From Gentiana macrophylla (taxonomy: Eukaryota > Streptophyta > Magnoliopsida > Gentianales > Gentianaceae): a DNA stretch of 64,000 bases. The stretch is from positions 195,734,601 to 195,798,600 of the forward strand of contig CM047805.1 of assembly GCA_026214975.1 (NCBI GenBank), given 5' to 3'. Positions 46,407 to 58,057 of this stretch are shown here, one piece after another. Both the position numbers and the translations under genes were made by a program. The notes beneath the pieces were generated by a model. That model worked only from the letters and a program-made list of their open reading frames with translations. It was not told where the DNA came from and did no database searches. Every line of letters starts with the position of its first letter. Within the stretch, counting starts at the first letter, position 1.

Positions 46407-47340
46407 TAATCAAAACTAGCTCACTTTCATACAATCCACATAGATCCCTAACTCACGTTACAAAAGATACAACAACTATAGCAAGTAATACCAACATAGA
46501 GATAGATTCGGTGTGTGTGTGTCAAGCCCTTTTCAATCACCACAATCCTCTCAAACAAGTACCCCTTCAAATAGTTTAATGACTTTCCTAGTTATAGACA
46601 GTAATTGTTCCACCCAAAGTCTTCCCGCGCACTCAGTAGGATAATCCCTACAACATATCTTTTAGTTTATACTAGGTATAAGATTAACGATAACCAAGTC
46701 TTTATTTTTTTCACTTTGATACGCATATTAGAATGAGCTCTTACCCGTCATAGTAGAATAGGATGTTTCGTGATAGCACCCTACCTTACTAAAATCATAA
46801 GGTAGCTTCTTCTAACTGTCGTGAGCTCTTAGTCATCATAGTGGTATAGGACATTTCGTGATAATGCCCTACCGCACTCCAATCATCGACCAGCTTTCGA
46901 CATACCCATTAATTTATTATTAACTCGACTTTTTCAAAAACATTAGTTACGTTTCACTTATCACATTCAAACCTTCATATATTCACAGTGCACGTTTTGA
47001 ACTTAGGTGTTACTTCTCTGTTACTATTAAGACCAAATCTCTCTAAGATAATTCACTAAAATTTTTGAAAGGATAAAGTTCAAAATGATTGCTTCAATAT
47101 CAAAGGCTTTCGTGAGTGTGAAACGAATACTATCTCAAATCAGTAAAATCATGCTATAATTATCTCTCAAAGTCACATAAAATCATTGTCAGGAAACTAC
47201 AACTAGCAAGCCATTTGTATCAATTACATGCTCAAGATTTACAATTATCCAATTTTACTTTGAAAAATTTTAAAATTTTCGAGATAATCACATTTACTCA
47301 ATTTCAGAAGATATAGCATGATAACATTCCCAATTTAGAC
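46407..47340 (-). other. G3 3' non-coding region with duplication
   Basis: No gene is seen. Two segments of about 66 bp at 46733-46893 repeat each other and correspond to 26476-26625 of G1. Within each, AGGGCA/TGTCCT or AGGGTG/CATCCT flank TATCACGAAA, so the arms change together. Confidence 0.5.
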
Positions 47341-47406
47341 ACCCCCCACACTTAAATCACATTATGTCCTCAGAATGTGCAAATAAAAGAAAAGAATACT
47401 TAGCTG
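47341..47406 (-). promoter_or_regulatory. G3 upstream polypurine block
   Basis: On minus: CAGCTAAGTATTC, a pyrimidine-rich run, TTTGCACATTCTGAGGACAT and ATTTAAGTGTGGGGGGT (ending about 47341). It lies about 0.97 kb upstream of the 3' polypurine tract. Same order as in G1 and G2. Confidence 0.65.
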
Positions 47407-47693
47407 GTTTCAAAGTGGTTGTCGGGCTGTAGGTGGCATTGGTCAGGCCGGAGCATGAATAAACCGCTGCACTCGAATCAGGAACAGACAACATTGAAAG
47501 TAATAACTTGCAAACATGCTCAAAGCGTATCGCAACACTCGACATAATGAGATAATCTCGGGTATATGGGTATATGAGTAAACATGTATACACATAAAAC
47601 AACCACAATTAGGACAAGGATAACCAACACACAACTCACCAAAGTTTTATTCCTACTAACCTAAAAACTTAACGAAAAAGAAATACTTAAACG

Positions 47694-47740
47694 ACTAGGC
47701 TGCCTCCTAGTAGCGCTTCTTTTATGTCATTAGCTTGACA
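47694..47740 (-). promoter_or_regulatory. G3 two-hairpin block
   Basis: On minus, stem 1 is TGTCA/TGACA (47725-47740, loop AGCTAA), then AGAAGCGCT, then stem 2 ACTAGG/CCTAGT (47694-47711, loop AGGCAG). It starts 13 bp after the stop of the integrase tail. Both stems differ from those of G1 and G2 by paired changes. Confidence 0.72.
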
Positions 47741-47752
47741 CAGATTTCAAAG

Positions 47753-48914
47753 TCAACCCAGATCGGGCCACTTGTGTATGAGGCTAACCACTTCTCTGTC
47801 AGAATCAGACTGACTAGGACGGAAATGGTTTTCACCACAACAACAAGTCAAGTGCGCGAGTAAATCATGAAATTTTTCTCTCCAGACGACACTGACTCTT
47901 TTCTTCTTGTTCTTGTTTCTCAGATTCGGCTGAGGTATGCTAACATGAGCTCGGGAGCATTGATGTAAGGATGCAAGGATAGGGGTAATAATGTCATCAT
48001 CCACTACAAAGAAGTAGGATGGAATCTCTTCACAAATAAACGACTCAACCGTTTCATTTCTCCGTTGAAAGTCTGATGCCAGGCTTTTCCTTGGGTTGCC
48101 CAAAGTACTTCTTAATCCTTTGACCATTGACTTTGAACGGTTGATCGCGTACCCTTTCAATGTAATGGCTCCACCAGGATGAACATCAAGAATCTCAAAG
48201 GGCGGACCATCTAGATTTAAGCTTACCGGCAAAAATATGGAGCCTGGTGTTATCTGAAAAAAGCCATGTCTCCCACTTTGAATTCCGATCTTTAATCTTA
48301 GCATCATGGAGTGCCTTCGTTCTTTCCATCGATTCTCGAATTCTCGTGAGCACGGAGTCGGAATTCATCGAGCTCGTTCAATTGCAATAATCTCTTTTCC
48401 CCACAAAGCTGGCTGTCGAAATTCAAGAATTTAATAGCCCAGTAAGCTCTGTGCTCAAGCTCGACTGGTAAATGGCATGCTTTGCCATAAACCATTTGGA
48501 AGGGTGACGTACCCATAGGGGTCTTAAACGCAGTGCGATAGGCCCAAAGTGCGTCATCCAACTTCAGACTCCAGTTGGATCTATTTGAGTTCACGGTCTT
48601 TTCTAAAATTCTTTTGAGGCTTTGGTTGCTTATCTCGACTTGTCCACTTGTTTGGGGATGATATGGTGTACCGATTTTGTGTCTAACACCATATTTCTCA
48701 AGAACTTTATCAAGCGGCGCGTTGCAAAAATGAGTACCTTCGTCACTAATGAGGGCTCTAGGACAGCCGAATCTGGTGAAGATATTCTTTTGCAAGAATT
48801 TCTTCACAAATTTGTGATCATTAGTTTGGGTGGCTATTGCCTCCACCCACTTGGAGACGTAGTCTACACAGACGAGAATGTATTTATTTCCACACGACGA
48901 TGGAAAGGGTCCCA
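47753..48914 (-). pseudogene. G3 integrase, C-terminal two-thirds
   Basis: On minus, the frame 48915-48304 continues from GIDF at 61041 ([65 protein letters not shown]), so the catalytic Asp-Asp-Glu region is open here. After a shift near 48305 the C-terminal module follows (PGSIFLPVSLNLDGPPFEIL). The tail has a basic NKNKKKR patch, VVWREKFHDLLAH and CCCG, and ends at 47753. Confidence 0.88.
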
Positions 48915-50657
48915 TGTTTAGGGTGATTTTACATGATTTATAACGTTATATTTTATAACGATTTCCTCCATATTCGTATAATTTGCATAGAAATTAAGGA
49001 TTTAATCGAATTATTGAGCAAATGTGTTTTAAAAGTGTTTAAGTGCAAATTTGTGTTGTTTATGTGGTTTCATTGATAAAAATCTTTGAATATGAGATGT
49101 TACATTTTGCACGATGTTATCATAAATGTAGGTACGCTTGCATGTTAAATGAGGAGCTTAAACGAAGATCGGATGAAGATTAAGAAGAAAGCTCGATTCG
49201 AATAAAGAAAGCTTGATTCGATTCGGCCCAAACTTGGTGACCAAGGTTTTCAAAATATCACATGTAACAATATGTTTTGAGGTCTAAAAGATGGATTTTG
49301 AAGAAGATGCCACGAGTTTACGAGTTAAACGAATCAATTTTGTCCAACGCACTTCTACCGTAACCTGTTTTTCGATGGAACTTTGACCCGACTTAGAGGC
49401 ATTTTCAGGGGAAGAGTTCTTGACGAAAGTTGTAGATACTAAAATGAGCTTTCCAACTCATTTTGAATCACATCAATCGAAGGTCTACAACTCAATTTAT
49501 GATTTTTTTACCGAACTGCTGGAATTACGGACGAACCGGAGATAATTTTATCTCACATGGTTGCATGTTACTCCATGTGAAGACTAATGATGGCAATGAT
49601 TACTCCCCAACAAACTCCACATGCTTGTAACTAACTCTTGTATGACTCATCCCCTTCACATGCTAAGTAATCATCACCTCCCACATGCTTCCTAACAAAC
49701 TTAGGATATTCTAAGCATATTCCCTTGATGCTTAGGCTATAAACCCCCCCCCCCCCCCCCATCTTCACTTATAATAGGCGCCCCTCATTGGTCACTCTTG
49801 GCCAAGCTTTTACTTTTCCCGTCTTTTATGTAAATACTCTGTAGGCGTTATGCCGAGAATAAATTAGAATAGTAATCTTGTTGTAATCTTTGGAGCTATG
49901 GCCACGATTCGAAATCATAATCGAGGATGATTGGCTAAGGACTCAGGCTAGAACCACAATTGTGAAGCTACCATCACGAATAAACAAGGATTTCGTTTTC
50001 ATTTGTTCTAGTAAGCTTTCTTGTTCTTCCTTCATGTTTACTTTGTCTATGTGCAATGTGTATGAACTATATGTGTGTTGCATGCTAATCGAATTTAGAT
50101 ACTGAAAGTTGATGAATTAAGTAGATTACCGTGAAGGAGAGTGATGATATTCTTCCAACATACGTAAGTTGAGGGAGAATATTGTTAGATTAGGATTTTA
50201 TATCCATATCTTTGATCCGTAAATGCTTTAGTTGTCTGCGAGAATGGTGAACTAATTAAAAGGCGATGAACCGAAAGGAAAATGCCTCTTTAGCGAATAA
50301 TAATCCAAGACTTACGAATGAATGTGTGTCTTTCTTGATAATTTCGTGGGGTGGTGGATCAACGGTGTGTTCTAGTTGTTTTAATCTTTCTCTAAACAAA
50401 TTTTCACGTATCGTCTTTCTTTTCACTTTTGCAACCTTTATTTTATTTCTAGTTTTCAAGATCATAATCATCACTAAAAAGAAATCGAAAGCAAAAGTTA
50501 TTTTCATACAAGTCCCTGCGGATACGACCCGGTTTCACCACTAGTCGCAAGCTTTTGCACTAGGGGTGACGTCGGTTTTTAAATAAATTTTAGAACCTGT
50601 TTTTAACCGCGAACAAGATTTATAGGTAGTAGAGCCTTAAGACTTTTCGACGTAACA
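48915..50657 (+). repeat. G2 5' LTR (1743 bp)
   Basis: TGTTTAGGGTGATTTTACAT to TTCGACGTAACA. A compound stem-loop box lies at 49430-49490. The TATA box CTATAAA (49738-49744) runs straight into a tract of 17 C (49744-49760 region). No ORF is assigned. Confidence 0.95.
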
Positions 50658-50663
50658 AGTTTT

Positions 50664-50681
50664 TGGCGCCGTTGCCGGGGA
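50664..50681 (+). promoter_or_regulatory. G2 primer-binding site (tRNA-Asp type)
   Basis: TGGCGCCGTTGCCGGGGA, six bases after the LTR end, identical to the sites of G1 and N1. Confidence 0.9.
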
Positions 50682-51111
50682 CTTGACACGGAAAGTTTTC
50701 GTTTTCGGTTTTGTTGTCAACTAAGTTATCTTTTTTTCGTTTTTTTTAATAAATAAAAAATAAATAAAAAAATTCTCGGTAATTACCGAGAGAGAGAAAA
50801 AAAATTTTCTTTTCGTTCGTTTTACATTCGTATTAGTTTTATAGTATTCGCTTTACATTATATTTATTCGGACTGCTTTGAGCTGTTTTAGTATAGTTTT
50901 TTTTAATTCTAAAAAAATTTTAAAAAAAAATTTCGGTAAATACCGAGTGGATTCGGTAATTACCGAGATAAAAAAAGAGAGAAAAGAACCAAGGAACACG
51001 TTTCAATCATTGAGGTTGGGTGTTGGATTTTCGGTGAATCCCACTCTGCGGAAGCATAAGGATAAAATCCCGAAACCTCGTGATTTAGGTGTTGGTTTCC
51101 AAACGTAGTTT
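50682..51111 (+). other. G2 leader with repeated palindromes
   Basis: The leader is A/T-rich and holds CTCGGTAATTACCGAG (50775-50790), TTCGGTAAATACCGAG (50932-50947) and TTCGGTAATTACCGAG (50952-50967). The first is a perfect 16-bp palindrome. No ORF is seen. In retroviral RNAs, leader palindromes can serve in dimerisation; I infer no more than that possibility. Confidence 0.6.
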
Positions 51112-52400
51112 ATGCAAACTCGAACTCACGGGGGACCACTTTTGTATAATCCAGAGATAGAACGAACCATCGCTCGACCAAACAGACGTTGGGCTCGGAT
51201 CACTAGACCGATAGACGAGGGAACCACGGAAGGAAACAATACGGAAGGATACGTTGAGGGAGAAGCTCAAGGAGGAGCCCAGGTTGAGGAAATGGCAGAT
51301 CAACGGACATTGGCAGACTTTGCCATGCCATCTATTGTGAAAGTTAATCCTGCGGTCGTAATTCCTGAAATCACGGCTGAGAATTTCGAACTCAAAACTT
51401 CTTTAATCAATCTGGTGAGAGGTTCCACATTCCATGGATTTTCCACTGAGGAACCGCACGATCACATTCACTCATTTCTAGAATCGTGCGGGACAATTTT
51501 AATCAAAGGGGTCACTGAGGACGCCCTGAAAATGAAACTCTATCCTTTCTCACTGAAGGGAGAAGCAAAAGAATGGTATAAATCTTTACCAGTCGAATCC
51601 ATTACTTCGTGGGAGGAGTTGGAGAAAGAATTCTTGAGCCAGTACTTTCCACCTGCAAAGACGGCTCATCTTCTGAATCAGATAGTCACTTTTGTGCAAT
51701 CCGAGAAGGAATCTTTCTACGATGCGTGGAAACGATTTAAGGCTCTCTTGAGAAAGTGCCCCACCACCATAATTTGGACAAACAAAGATTGATCAACACT
51801 TTCTGAGTGGTTTGATTTGAATTGACTAAGGGAATGGTGAATAGTTCTGCGGGAGGTGCATTTACGAGAAAGACACCTAATGAGGGATGGATGTTGTTTG
51901 AAGATATTGCAAAGTATAATTATGCCCTTACCTATGCAGGTGCGTCCAATCAGAAAAGTTCGACTTCAGGGAAGTATGAGGTAGATGAGACCACGTCTCT
52001 AAAAGCTCAGTTGGCCGCACTACAGAAGCAAGTGACGGCAATGAATGTTCAAAGTCTTGTGTGTGACAACTGCCATGGCCAAGGCCATCGTAGTAATCAA
52101 TGCCAGCTTGACCCGATCTCACAGTCAAAGTTGTTTCAAAACAATGTTGTTTGCCAAAATTGCGATACCGGCGGGCACACATTCCATCGGTGTCATCTAT
52201 TGTTGCATTCGGAAGAGGTGAATGCATTCATTTCTCAAAATTATCGACCTTCGGGTCGAATCAAAACACTCGAGGTTCAATTACAACCGGAACCACCCCG
52301 GTTTTACGATGGAGTGACCTTCCGGGGCAACAAACCCCATCGGCCAGCCCCTAGGCCTACTCAAAGCAATTTTCAATCCAACTAGCGACCAACATGGAAC
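51112..52400 (+). pseudogene. gag: G2 gag with two zinc knuckles
   Basis: The start at 51112 (MQTRTHGGPLLYNPEIER) opens a frame to 51792 with the gag core (FSLKGEAKEWYKSLPVESI, FLSQYFPPAKTAHLLN). After a frameshift near 51785, the frame 51822-52385 continues (GWMLFEDIAKYNYAL) and has two C-x2-C-x4-H-x4-C knuckles, CDNCHGQGHRSNQC (52062-52103) and CQNCDTGGHTFHRC (52152-52193). G1 shows only one knuckle. The gag core and nucleocapsid are well preserved. Confidence 0.88.
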
Positions 52401-54180
52401 ACCAATCCACCGCAAAATAAAAATCAATCATTTCAGATCTTAGAACAAAAGTTGAGTGAGCAAATCACGGCCAACACTCAATTGGCAAATGCTTTAAGTA
52501 CTCGACCGAAGATGGTGAGAAATTTGGAGGTGCAAATGGGGACGACTTTCGAGGCGACAAGCAAGTCGACCTCGGGGTCATTTGCCGAGTTTTACTCGTA
52601 AGAAGAACCCCGAGGGGTTAATCGCCCAAAATGACCGAGAATACTTGCACCGATCTGTCTTCACCATGGAACTATGGTCAAGATGAGCTGAATGCTATAA
52701 ATCTGAGGAGTGGGAAAGCGGTTGGCAGTCAGGCCAACCAGGGAAACGAGTAGCCCCTCCTGCGAGCAGAGACGCAGGAGGGGAAGATCTTTGTTCTCCT
52801 CAGAAGGATGTTGGGACTACTATTGATCCAAGTGAAAGAGAAAATTCTAAAGAAAAGGTGAAAGTTGAGAATTCTGATGATGAAGAGAATACTGCTGAGA
52901 AGAAGTCAGAATCTAAGTTGAGTTATGGGAAGCATGTGAGGTGGAAGGATAGGGAAGACAAAGCAATCAATGATAAGACGGCAAAGAAGCACTTTACTGA
53001 GGAAGACTTTGCTGATCTCCCTTACACCTAACAAGAACAAGCTGTCATTAACAGTCGATAAAGAATATAAGAAGGTTATCGACTTGCTCAAGAATACTGA
53101 AGCAAACATTCCATTAGTTGATCTTTTGGTAGGAATGCCAAAGTATACAAAGTTTATAAAGGACCTTGAGAAGTTCGAAAAGAAGCTTCAAGAGCTCGAG
53201 CACATAGTGTTGAATGGAGAATGTTCCATAATCGGCCGGACTAAACTTCCGGTGAAGTGTCCCGACCCTGGTAGATTTACGATTTCATGTACTATCGGGA
53301 ACAGGATTTCCACAATGTTCTATGCGATTCGGGAGCATCAATCAACTGATGTCTACGTCGATCTTCCAATCTCTTGGATTGGATCAATCTATTACTCTAG
53401 ACCTATTTCTCTTCAACTTGCGAGATAGAAGTGTGAAATATGCAAGGGAATTGTAGAAGATGTGTTGGTCAAGGTTAAGAACTTCATATACCCGGTGATT
53501 GGGTAATCATGGATATGACCAATGATGAGAAAACCCCTTGATCCTTGGAAGACCTTTTCTTGCAATCGCCCGTGCCTTACTAGATTCCTACTGTGGCGAA
53601 GTAACCTACATTTGGAGGATGAGAGCATAAAGTTCAATGTGGGAAATGCGGTGAAGCCGTCGGTGACACTTGTTTAGCTATTGAGGACGATTTCAGCGAT
53701 GAGTATGATAAACAAGTGTTCATGGGTAGTTGGGATGAGGAAGAATTCAATAAACTATCTCGCAACTTGGACTAATGAGGAGTGGATAAAATTTTTAGAA
53801 GAGATTGACAAGGAAAGTTCTGATTACCACGAAGTGGTAGGAAAGATAATGAGGAAGAGGTATGGTGATGTGCCCAGATTTGCAAAGGGAGATGGTACCC
53901 CTGTCTCACTGGGAGGCCATGATGCTTCAGAGCCCTTATGATAAGCTTGGAGATCTAGAGCTTAGGGAGATAATTTGAGACCAAGTGTGGAGGAGCCACC
54001 ATCGATTTAGTGTTGAAACCTTGCCTCAACACTTGAAATACATTTTTCGAGAGGGCGGTGATAAGCTCCCTTTGATCATTTCATCTAAGTTAGAACCGAA
54101 GGAGGAAGAAAAGCTTATCAAAGTGTTGCAAGATAATATCCTCGCCTTTGGTTGGCAAGTGGGAGATATCAAGGGATAAG
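52401..54180 (+). pseudogene. G2 protease region
   Basis: A Lys/Glu-rich linker (52700-53000) leads to the frame 52970-53428, with VGMPKYTKFIKDLEKFEKK. The protease motif DSGAS lies at 53326-53340 in a frame different from the upstream one. Flap and ILGRPFL-like sequence (ILGRPFLAI, about 53540-53570) follow in broken frames. The end contains the LPQHLKYIF and KLPLIISSKLEPKEE segments (54000-54100) that precede RT. At least four frame breaks. Confidence 0.78.
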
Positions 54181-55640
54181 CCCGATATCTCGTATGCCAC
54201 AAGATCGTGGACTGTTGAGGATCGAAGAAGGTGCGACAGCCTCAGAGAAGGCTAAACCCTCACATGCAGGAAATCGTTAAGAAGGAAATCATCAAATTGC
54301 TTGACATGGGTATCATCTACCCAATAGCCGATAGTGAATGGGTGAGCCCCACTCAGGTGGTGCCAAAGAAAGGAGGGATTACTATTGAAAAGAATGAAAA
54401 GGGGGAAGAGATTGCCTTACGACAAGTCACTGGTTATAGAGTTTGCATCGACTACAGAAGACTAAATGAGGTAACTTTAAAAGACCACTTTCCCTTGCCA
54501 TTCATTGACCAACTCCTTGAGAGGCTTAGTGGCAAGCAATTTTATTGTTTTTTGGATGGCTATTCTGGATACTTTCAGATAGCTATCGACCCCACTGATC
54601 AAGAAAAGACTACCTTCACCGCCTCTCTGGTACCTTCGCCACGAAGGATGCCATTTGGTCTTTGTAACGCACGGCTACATTTCAAAGATGTATGCTGGCT
54701 ATCTTCAATGGTTTAGTGGAGAAGGTGATGGAGATTTTTATGGATGACTTCTCCGTGTTCGGGACAAGCCACCACCACTTGTTTACACAATCTTGATAAA
54801 GTTACGTCCCGGTGCATGAGAAGGACTTAGTCTTAAATTGGGAGAAGTGCCACCTAATGGTGGAAGAAGGAATTGTTCTTGGACACAAGGTGTCCAAGGA
54901 AGGTATAGAGGTTGACAAAACGAAGGTAAAAGCTATTGAAAAAATGACATACCCCAAAACTGTAAGAGAAGTAAGAGGATTCTTGGGTCATGTCGGATTC
55001 TATAGGCGGTTCATTAAAGACTTTTCTAAGATAGCAAAGCCTTTGTCAACTCTCTTAAGAGAGGATGTGAAATTTGTTTTCACCCCCGAGTGTGAAAGAG
55101 CTTTTAAAGAATTAAAAGACAAGTTGATTACCTCGCCAATTCTTATAGCACCCATTTGAAAGCTCCTTCGAGCTTATGTGTGATGCTTCTAATTATGCAA
55201 TCGGAGCGGTGCTAGGTCGAGAGAGTGGACGGCGTGTTTCAACCTATCTACTACGCTAGTCACACTTTAAACCCAAAGACAAGTAAATTATGCAACAACC
55301 GAGAAGGAGTTGTTGGCGATGAGTTTTTGCCATGGATAAATTTAGAAGCTATTTTCTTGGGTCGGAGGTTACGGTTTGGATGAGACCATTCGCATTAAAG
55401 TATCTCATTGAGCAAGGTGATGCCAAGCCTCGTTTGTTGAGATGGATCTTGATTTTACAAGAGTTTGATGTTCATATCCGGGACAAGAAGGGTAGCGAGA
55501 ATGTGGTAGCTGATCACATGTCTCGGCTGACCGATGATCCTCAGGTAGAGTCAGATGAGATTGGAATTGATTTTCCAACTGAGCAACTCATGACCATTGA
55601 TGTGTGCGAGGTTGCTCCTGCCCGTGCGGGAAAAGGTTCT
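54181..55640 (+). pseudogene. G2 RT and RNase H
   Basis: The frame 54231-54716 has RRLNPHMQEIVKKEIIKLLD, YRVCIDYRRLNEVTLKDHFP, FLDGYSGYFQIAIDPTDQEK and MPFGLCNA. The active site reads FMDD (54737-54748). The frame 54812-55159 covers the thumb (GFLGHVGFYRRFIKDFSK). RNase H follows in pieces (CDASNYAIGAVLG near 55180-55215; frame 55332 onward with ALKYLIEQGDAKPRLLRW and NVVADHMSRLTDD). Single-base indels near 54690, 54780 and 55160-55320 break it. Confidence 0.88.
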
Positions 55641-57184
55641 CCTTGGTTTGAACCCTTTGCAAACTTCTTGAGCGGCAGATATCTGGACCCTGACCTGACA
55701 TATCAGCAAAAGAAGAAATTCTTTTCGGATTTGAACTATTATGTGTGGGACGACCCTATTCTCTTCAAGCGTTGTAAAGATGGATTACTCCGTAGGTGTG
55801 TCCTCGAGTTCGAGCAGAGGACATTATGGAGCAATGCCATGACGGACTGTGGGGAGGTCACTATGGAGCTGGGAAGCTCACTGCGAAGATTTTTCATCCG
55901 GTTTCTCTTGGCCGACAATTTTTAAGGATATAGAGATTTTTGTGTGTGACCGGTGCGCCAAGACGGTAAACTTTCTCGGCGAATGGACATGCCCTCCACC
56001 CCATTCAAGAATGCGAGGTTTTCGGCGTATGGGGTATTGACTTCATGGGACCGTTTCCATCCTCGTATGGGAACAAGTACATTATGGTCTCAAGGCCGAC
56101 CACGTGTCAAAGTGGGTAGAGGCAATAGCAACATCATGGAAGCGACCACAAGGTGGTCAAGAACTTTCGAGGAAAAATATTTTTACACGTTTGGTCTGTC
56201 CACGAGCTCTCATCGGTGGCGAGGAACTCACTTACGCAATACTCCATTAGAAAAGATTTTAGAACGATATGGGGTAAAACACAAAATCGCTACCCTTATC
56301 ACCCTCAGACGAGTGGACAAGTTGAAGTAAGTAAACGAAGCACGAAAAGCATTCTTGAGAAGACGGTGAACTCTCATAGGACGGATTTGGAGTCAAAAAC
56401 TAGATGATGTACTCTGGGCCTACAGGACAGCTTTCAAAACTCCTATTGGCACGTCTCCGTTTCAGATGGTTTATGGTAAGGCCTGCCACATGCCAATCGA
56501 GCTTGAGCACAGAGCATTCTGGGCTATTAAATTCTTGAATTTCGATAGCCAGTTATGCAGAGAAAAGCGATTGTTGCGAGCATAAAGAGCTTGATGAGTT
56601 CGGACTCCAGGCCTCACGAGCTCAAGAATCAATAAGGAGAGGACTAAGCTTCTTCAGGACAAGAAAATCAAGCATAGAGAATTCAAAGCGGGCGAATGGG
56701 TTTTACTATATAATACCAGGTTACATCTGTTTCTGGTAAGCTACGCACCCGCTGGTCGGCCCTTTTCAAATCTCTCGAGGTTTTCCTAGTGGAGCAAATC
56801 GAATGGAAAAATAAGCGAGGTGAGTTGTTCAGAGTAAATGGTCATCGTTTGAAACACTATATTGGTCAACAAAAGGAACGACCGGTGGTTTTCCATCTAA
56901 AAGACGTCCCTAGTCAAGATAGCTCCGATTCTTCGGCACCTGATGATTTACATCTCTGTGACTTCTTTGATGATGTTGTGATTACTGATGATACACCTCG
57001 GCTTGTGGAACTGAAATCTAAAAAGAAGAAGAGAAGAATCATAGGAACTAAGTGGATACAGAAGTTTACTGATATGGCCAATACATTGGCGAGACTTTGT
57101 TTTTGTGGGATCCATACTATTGACCTCAAGGAAATTAAGAATGATTCCGGAAAGAGGCCTCATTGGCCTGACCCGGGTTGAAAA
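55641..57184 (+). pseudogene. G2 integrase and C-terminal tail
   Basis: The leading part (SGRYLDPDLTYQQKKKFF, CKDGLLRRCV) is open to about 55830. The zinc domain and core ([13 protein letters not shown] at about 56025; [13 protein letters not shown] near 56300) have many indels. [21 protein letters not shown] lies at about 56417-56480. The C-terminal module and tail are open at 56789-57181 with HRLKHYIGQQ, a basic patch (KSKKKKRRIIGTKW), IQKFTDMANTL and LCFCG. The tail motif recurs in G1 and G3. Confidence 0.82.
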
Positions 57185-57193
57185 TTTTTGGGT

Positions 57194-57240
57194 TGTCGAG
57201 CAAACGACATTAACCAAAAGCGCTACCGGGAGGCAACCCA
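57194..57240 (+). promoter_or_regulatory. G2 two-hairpin block
   Basis: Stem 1 is TGTCG/CGACA (57194-57209, loop AGCAAA), then AAAAGCGCT, then a short stem 2 GGG/CCC around AGGCAA (57228-57239). It starts 13 bp after the integrase tail ends, the same distance as in G3. Confidence 0.7.
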
Positions 57241-57993
57241 TTTAAAAAAAATATATATATTTAAAAAAAAAAAAAAAACAAAAACTCTACATTTTGGATG
57301 ATACTTTACTCATACTTTGGATAATAGTTTTCTAATACTTCGGATTGATTTTCATTTTGTTTCGCCAAGTCTCAGGATGAATGTTTGAATGTCATTAAAG
57401 AGGGAACGATTAGGTGGTTATCCGAAAATCCCGAGATACAGCAAAGATAAAATTCAAATACATCATTTCATAGATTTAGGTTGTTAGAACAATTTGAAAT
57501 AACCCTTGAGGATCTGGGTATAAAAGACTCATAGTTAATACTTTGTCACATATTTCATATCCTGATCTAGTCTGTTTTAAATTTTCAAATAATGTGTGAC
57601 ATGTATTAGTTCAACTACTATGAAACTAAGGGAATAGGAAATTCAAAGCTATCCCGAGTTGACATTTTATTGTCTAGTCGAGCTCCCGACTATAATTAAG
57701 CCCTACTATGACGGTAACCTAGTTATCTTTTCTTTTTTGTGTGTAGTTTATTTCTGTTTTGTTTCTCTAGTTGTTGCTAATGTTTAGATGATATTGCCTT
57801 GTCTATCATCTTTTGTGCCCCTATCCCCGAGGTACGTCTTGTTTTTCCATGGTGTGCAGGATATTTGCGATAGCGATTGTGAGCTTTTAGATAAATCAGT
57901 TTACCGGTGGATGGTCCACAGTCTACTGCTTTCATCAAGCATTTCTGGATCTGATTCGCGACCACTTCCAGAATTGCCACCTTCGAATTACAA
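57241..57993 (+). other. G2 non-coding stretch
   Basis: A/T-rich, beginning with an A-rich run (57243-57280). No ORF with a recognisable product is present. Confidence 0.4.
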
Positions 57994-58057
57994 CCAGCTA
58001 AGTATTTCTTATTTTGCACATGCTGAGGACATCATGTAACTTAAGTGTGGGGGAGGG
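57994..58057 (+). promoter_or_regulatory. G2 upstream polypurine block
   Basis: CAGCTAAGTATTTCTTATTT, then TTGCACATGCTGAGGACATC, then TTAAGTGTGGGGGAGGG (58041-58057). It lies about 1.23 kb upstream of the 3' polypurine tract and matches G1 and G3 in order and wording. Confidence 0.68.

Noticed and set aside
49744..49760. C tract as evidence of a sequencing artefact only
   Set aside because: The same tract occurs at the same place in both G2 LTRs (17 and 15 C), so it is part of the LTR, although the exact length may be unreliable.
51928..52227. 99-codon minus-strand frame opposite G2 gag
   Set aside because: It overlaps the two zinc knuckles on the opposite strand, and no similarity or conservation supports it.
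53413..53637. Minus-strand frame in the G2 protease
   Set aside because: Shadow of the degraded protease, no independent support.
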